A stretch of DNA of 64,000 nt. It comes from Lachnospiraceae bacterium (GTDB lineage: Bacteria; Bacillota; Clostridia; Lachnospirales; Anaerotignaceae). Each line of letters starts with the position of its first letter. Position 1 is the stretch's first letter. Positions 62,370-64,000 of this stretch are shown here, in pieces. The translations under genes and the position numbers were made by a program. A model generated the notes under the pieces. That model saw only the letters and a program-made list of their open reading frames with translations, was not told where the DNA came from and made no database searches. Location of the stretch: positions 1,084 through 65,083 of the forward strand of contig CAJTKM010000015.1 in the NCBI GenBank assembly GCA_910576545.1, in the 5' to 3' direction.

Positions 62370-63647
62370 ATGTTTGTAGACAGGGTGAAAATCCACGTAA
62401 AGGGCGGTAACGGCGGCAATGGCATGGTTTCGTTTTACCGCGCGAAATATATCACGCACGGCGGACCGGACGGCGGCGACGGCGGCAAGGGCGGCGATGT
62501 TGTGTTTATCGGCGATGAAAGCATGGGTACGCTGATGGATTTCCGGTATAAACGTATGTTTAAGGCTGTGAACGGCGGCGACGGCGGCAAGCGCAATTGT
62601 TTCGGCAAGGACGGCGAGGACGTGGTGATAAAGGTGCCGGTCGGTACGGTTATCCGTGAGGCCGAAAGCGGCAAGGTCATGGCGGACATTACGCATGACG
62701 GGGAACGGAAAATATTGATATACGGCGGCAAGGGCGGCAAAGGCAACCAGCATTTTGCCACGCCGACAAGACAGGCCCCGCGCTATGCGGAAAAAGGCCG
62801 TACGGCAAAGGAATACGATGTGATACTGGAATTGAAGCTGATTGCGGACGTAGGGCTGATTGGGTTCCCGAATGTCGGCAAATCTACACTGCTTTCCATG
62901 GTGACGAATGCCAACCCGAAAATCGCCAATTACCATTTTACGACGCTTGCGCCAAATCTGGGCGTGGTCGAGGGCAGGTTTGGCGACAGTTTCGTGCTGG
63001 CGGATATCCCCGGGCTGGTCGAGGGCGCAAGTGAAGGCGTCGGGCTGGGGCATGAATTTTTGCGCCATGTGGAGCGGACAAAGGTGTTCATACATGTTGT
63101 GGACGCGGCCGGCGTGGAAGGTGACGACCCGGTGGAAAACGTGCGTAAGATTAACCGCGAACTGGAAGAATACAATCCGGAACTGCGGAAACGCCCGCAG
63201 GTGATTGCGGCGAATAAAACGGATATTCCCGGTTCGGAAGAAAATGTAGCGCGGTTGAAAGAGGCTTATGAAAAGGAAGGCTATCAGGTGTTCCCGATTT
63301 CCGCAGCAACAAATACGGGGCTGGATGAGCTGCTGACTGCGGTTGGCGCGATACTGAAGGATTATCCGGAGGATATCATTTTCGCAGAGGAATATGAGGA
63401 ATACGATGAAGTTGCAATTGACAGGGAGCCGTTTACCATCGAGGTTGAGGACGGGAACTATTATATTGTAACAGGCGTCGGCGTGGAAAAGATGATAGGA
63501 TACACCAACATTGATACAGAAAAAGGTTTCGCGTTCTTCCAGAGGTATCTGAAAGAAAAGGGCATTATCGAGGCTTTGGAAGAAAAAGGGATACAGGAGG
63601 GTGACACTGTCCGTATCTATGATTTGGAGTTTGAATTTTGGAAATAA
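62370..63647 (+). CDS. obgE: GTPase Obg/CgtA
   Basis: 425 residues from ATG 62370 after AGAGGTGA; the longer in-frame start at 62271 would read through the dispersed repeat. Glycine-rich Obg fold (1-158, VKGGNGGNGMVSFYRAKYIT, GGPDGGDGGKGGD), G domain with GFPNVGKST (165-173), switch and NKTD motifs, and a C-terminal OCT domain (about 345-425) as in Firmicutes. Obg is an essential 50S assembly and stress GTPase and commonly follows rpmA. Confidence 0.95.
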   Translation: MFVDRVKIHVKGGNGGNGMVSFYRAKYITHGGPDGGDGGKGGDVVFIGDESMGTLMDFRYKRMFKAVNGGDGGKRNCFGKDGEDVVIKVPVGTVIREAESGKVMADITHDGERKILIYGGKGGKGNQHFATPTRQAPRYAEKGRTAKEYDVILELKLIADVGLIGFPNVGKSTLLSMVTNANPKIANYHFTTLAPNLGVVEGRFGDSFVLADIPGLVEGASEGVGLGHEFLRHVERTKVFIHVVDAAGVEGDDPVENVRKINRELEEYNPELRKRPQVIAANKTDIPGSEENVARLKEAYEKEGYQVFPISAATNTGLDELLTAVGAILKDYPEDIIFAEEYEEYDEVAIDREPFTIEVEDGNYYIVTGVGVEKMIGYTNIDTEKGFAFFQRYLKEKGIIEALEEKGIQEGDTVRIYDLEFEFWK

Positions 63648-64000
63648 TGCGCTAAAAATAATTTACGCACATCCTGCTTCATCTTTTCCGGCAGCCGTTG
63701 TCGCTTTTCCCTGCCGTACCACCCGGTACGCCTGCAAAAAAGCTCCCTGCCTGCCGGAAAATCTGACTGTGCAATCTGCATGTTCTTATTTACGGATAAG
63801 TTCTAAGAAAAAAGCTGGACAGCCTGTGAGGGGCTGGCTTGCTTTTTTTGTGCGGCCAGATATGCTTTTTTCGGGAAAGAGCAAATGGGGAATCAGCGTG
63901 TCAAAAAGGCTCAGGCTTTGCCGACCGCACGGTGGATTCCCATGCAGTTCGCCTTGCGAACCAGACCAGAGGTCTGCCGCCAAAGGCGGCGCCAGGGGAA
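63648..64000. other. Gene-free end region with hairpins
   Basis: No credible coding frame was found. A terminator-like hairpin (AAAAAAGC...GCTTTTTTT, 63810-63849) is followed near 63899 by AAAAAGGCTCAGGCTTTGCC, akin to 61331-61350, and by further stems (GGCGAAC-type and GCCGCC-AAA-GGCGGC) up to the window edge. GTACCACCCGGTAC (63716-63729) is a small palindrome. Confidence 0.5.

Noticed and set aside
63655-63800. Possible short coding frame on the minus strand after obgE
   Set aside because: The frames (for example one ending EAGCA) have no start with a ribosome-binding site and no family pattern.

Overview
The window looks like a chromosomal segment of a low-to-mid GC Firmicute of class Clostridia, probably a Lachnospirales-type anaerobe. 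The support is the S10-spc-alpha gene order, strong AGGAGG ribosome-binding sites, an L27 with a Prp-cleavable N-terminus beside Prp, a C4 zinc-type S14, and a TRAP/Aco-type catabolic cluster. The genus is not identified. No tRNA, rRNA or CRISPR array was seen.

Region 1 (1-15300) is an AT-rich accessory island. On the left are an IS21-family element (running off the window) inserted in a decayed IS3-family transposase, and a broken helix-turn-helix gene. In the middle is an intact block on one strand: response regulator, histidine kinase, three lipoproteins, an ABC ATPase, two permeases (the second fused to a lipoprotein-like propeller domain) and a membrane-anchored N-acetylmuramoyl-L-alanine amidase. 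It reads as a self-regulated envelope sensing/export module of unknown substrate. On the right are fragments of an unidentified ORF, an IS5-like transposase and a MATE pump, then an intact GNAT acetyltransferase and an ABC-F ATPase. The ABC-F gene has a long leader with a 32-codon peptide, interleaved hairpins and two terminator-like hairpins. A fragment of an XRE regulator abuts the next region.

Region 2 (15400-31500) is the S10-spc-alpha super-operon, from rpsJ to rplQ, including secY, adk, a KOW protein, infA, rpmJ and rpoA. A map gene is absent from its usual place between adk and infA. Several genes start with GTG or TTG.

Region 3 (31500-40300) holds a lipoprotein gene enclosed by a 32-bp perfect inverted repeat whose right copy overlaps the rpsO promoter, then rpsO with an S15-type leader, pnp, two tandem paralogous small membrane proteins, an M16 peptidase, a DUF378 protein, dapF and hflX.

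Region 4 (40270-52800) is a catabolic unit: a divergent FadR-type GntR regulator with a perfect 17-bp palindrome at the facing promoter, an SDR dehydrogenase, a TRAP transporter (P, Q, M), an acetoin-dehydrogenase-like complex (E1 alpha, E1 beta, E2 with two E3-binding domains, lipoyl-E3) and a Zn alcohol dehydrogenase, followed by an EamA exporter. The substrate cannot be read from sequence.

Region 5 (53000-64000) has a 2[4Fe-4S] ferredoxin, a zinc/manganese ABC importer, recX, a large TPR protein, rplU-prp-rpmA with a ribosomal leader, a zinc-ribbon/YbjQ-like protein and obgE. Two families of hairpin-rich dispersed repeats lie between genes from 35 kb onward.
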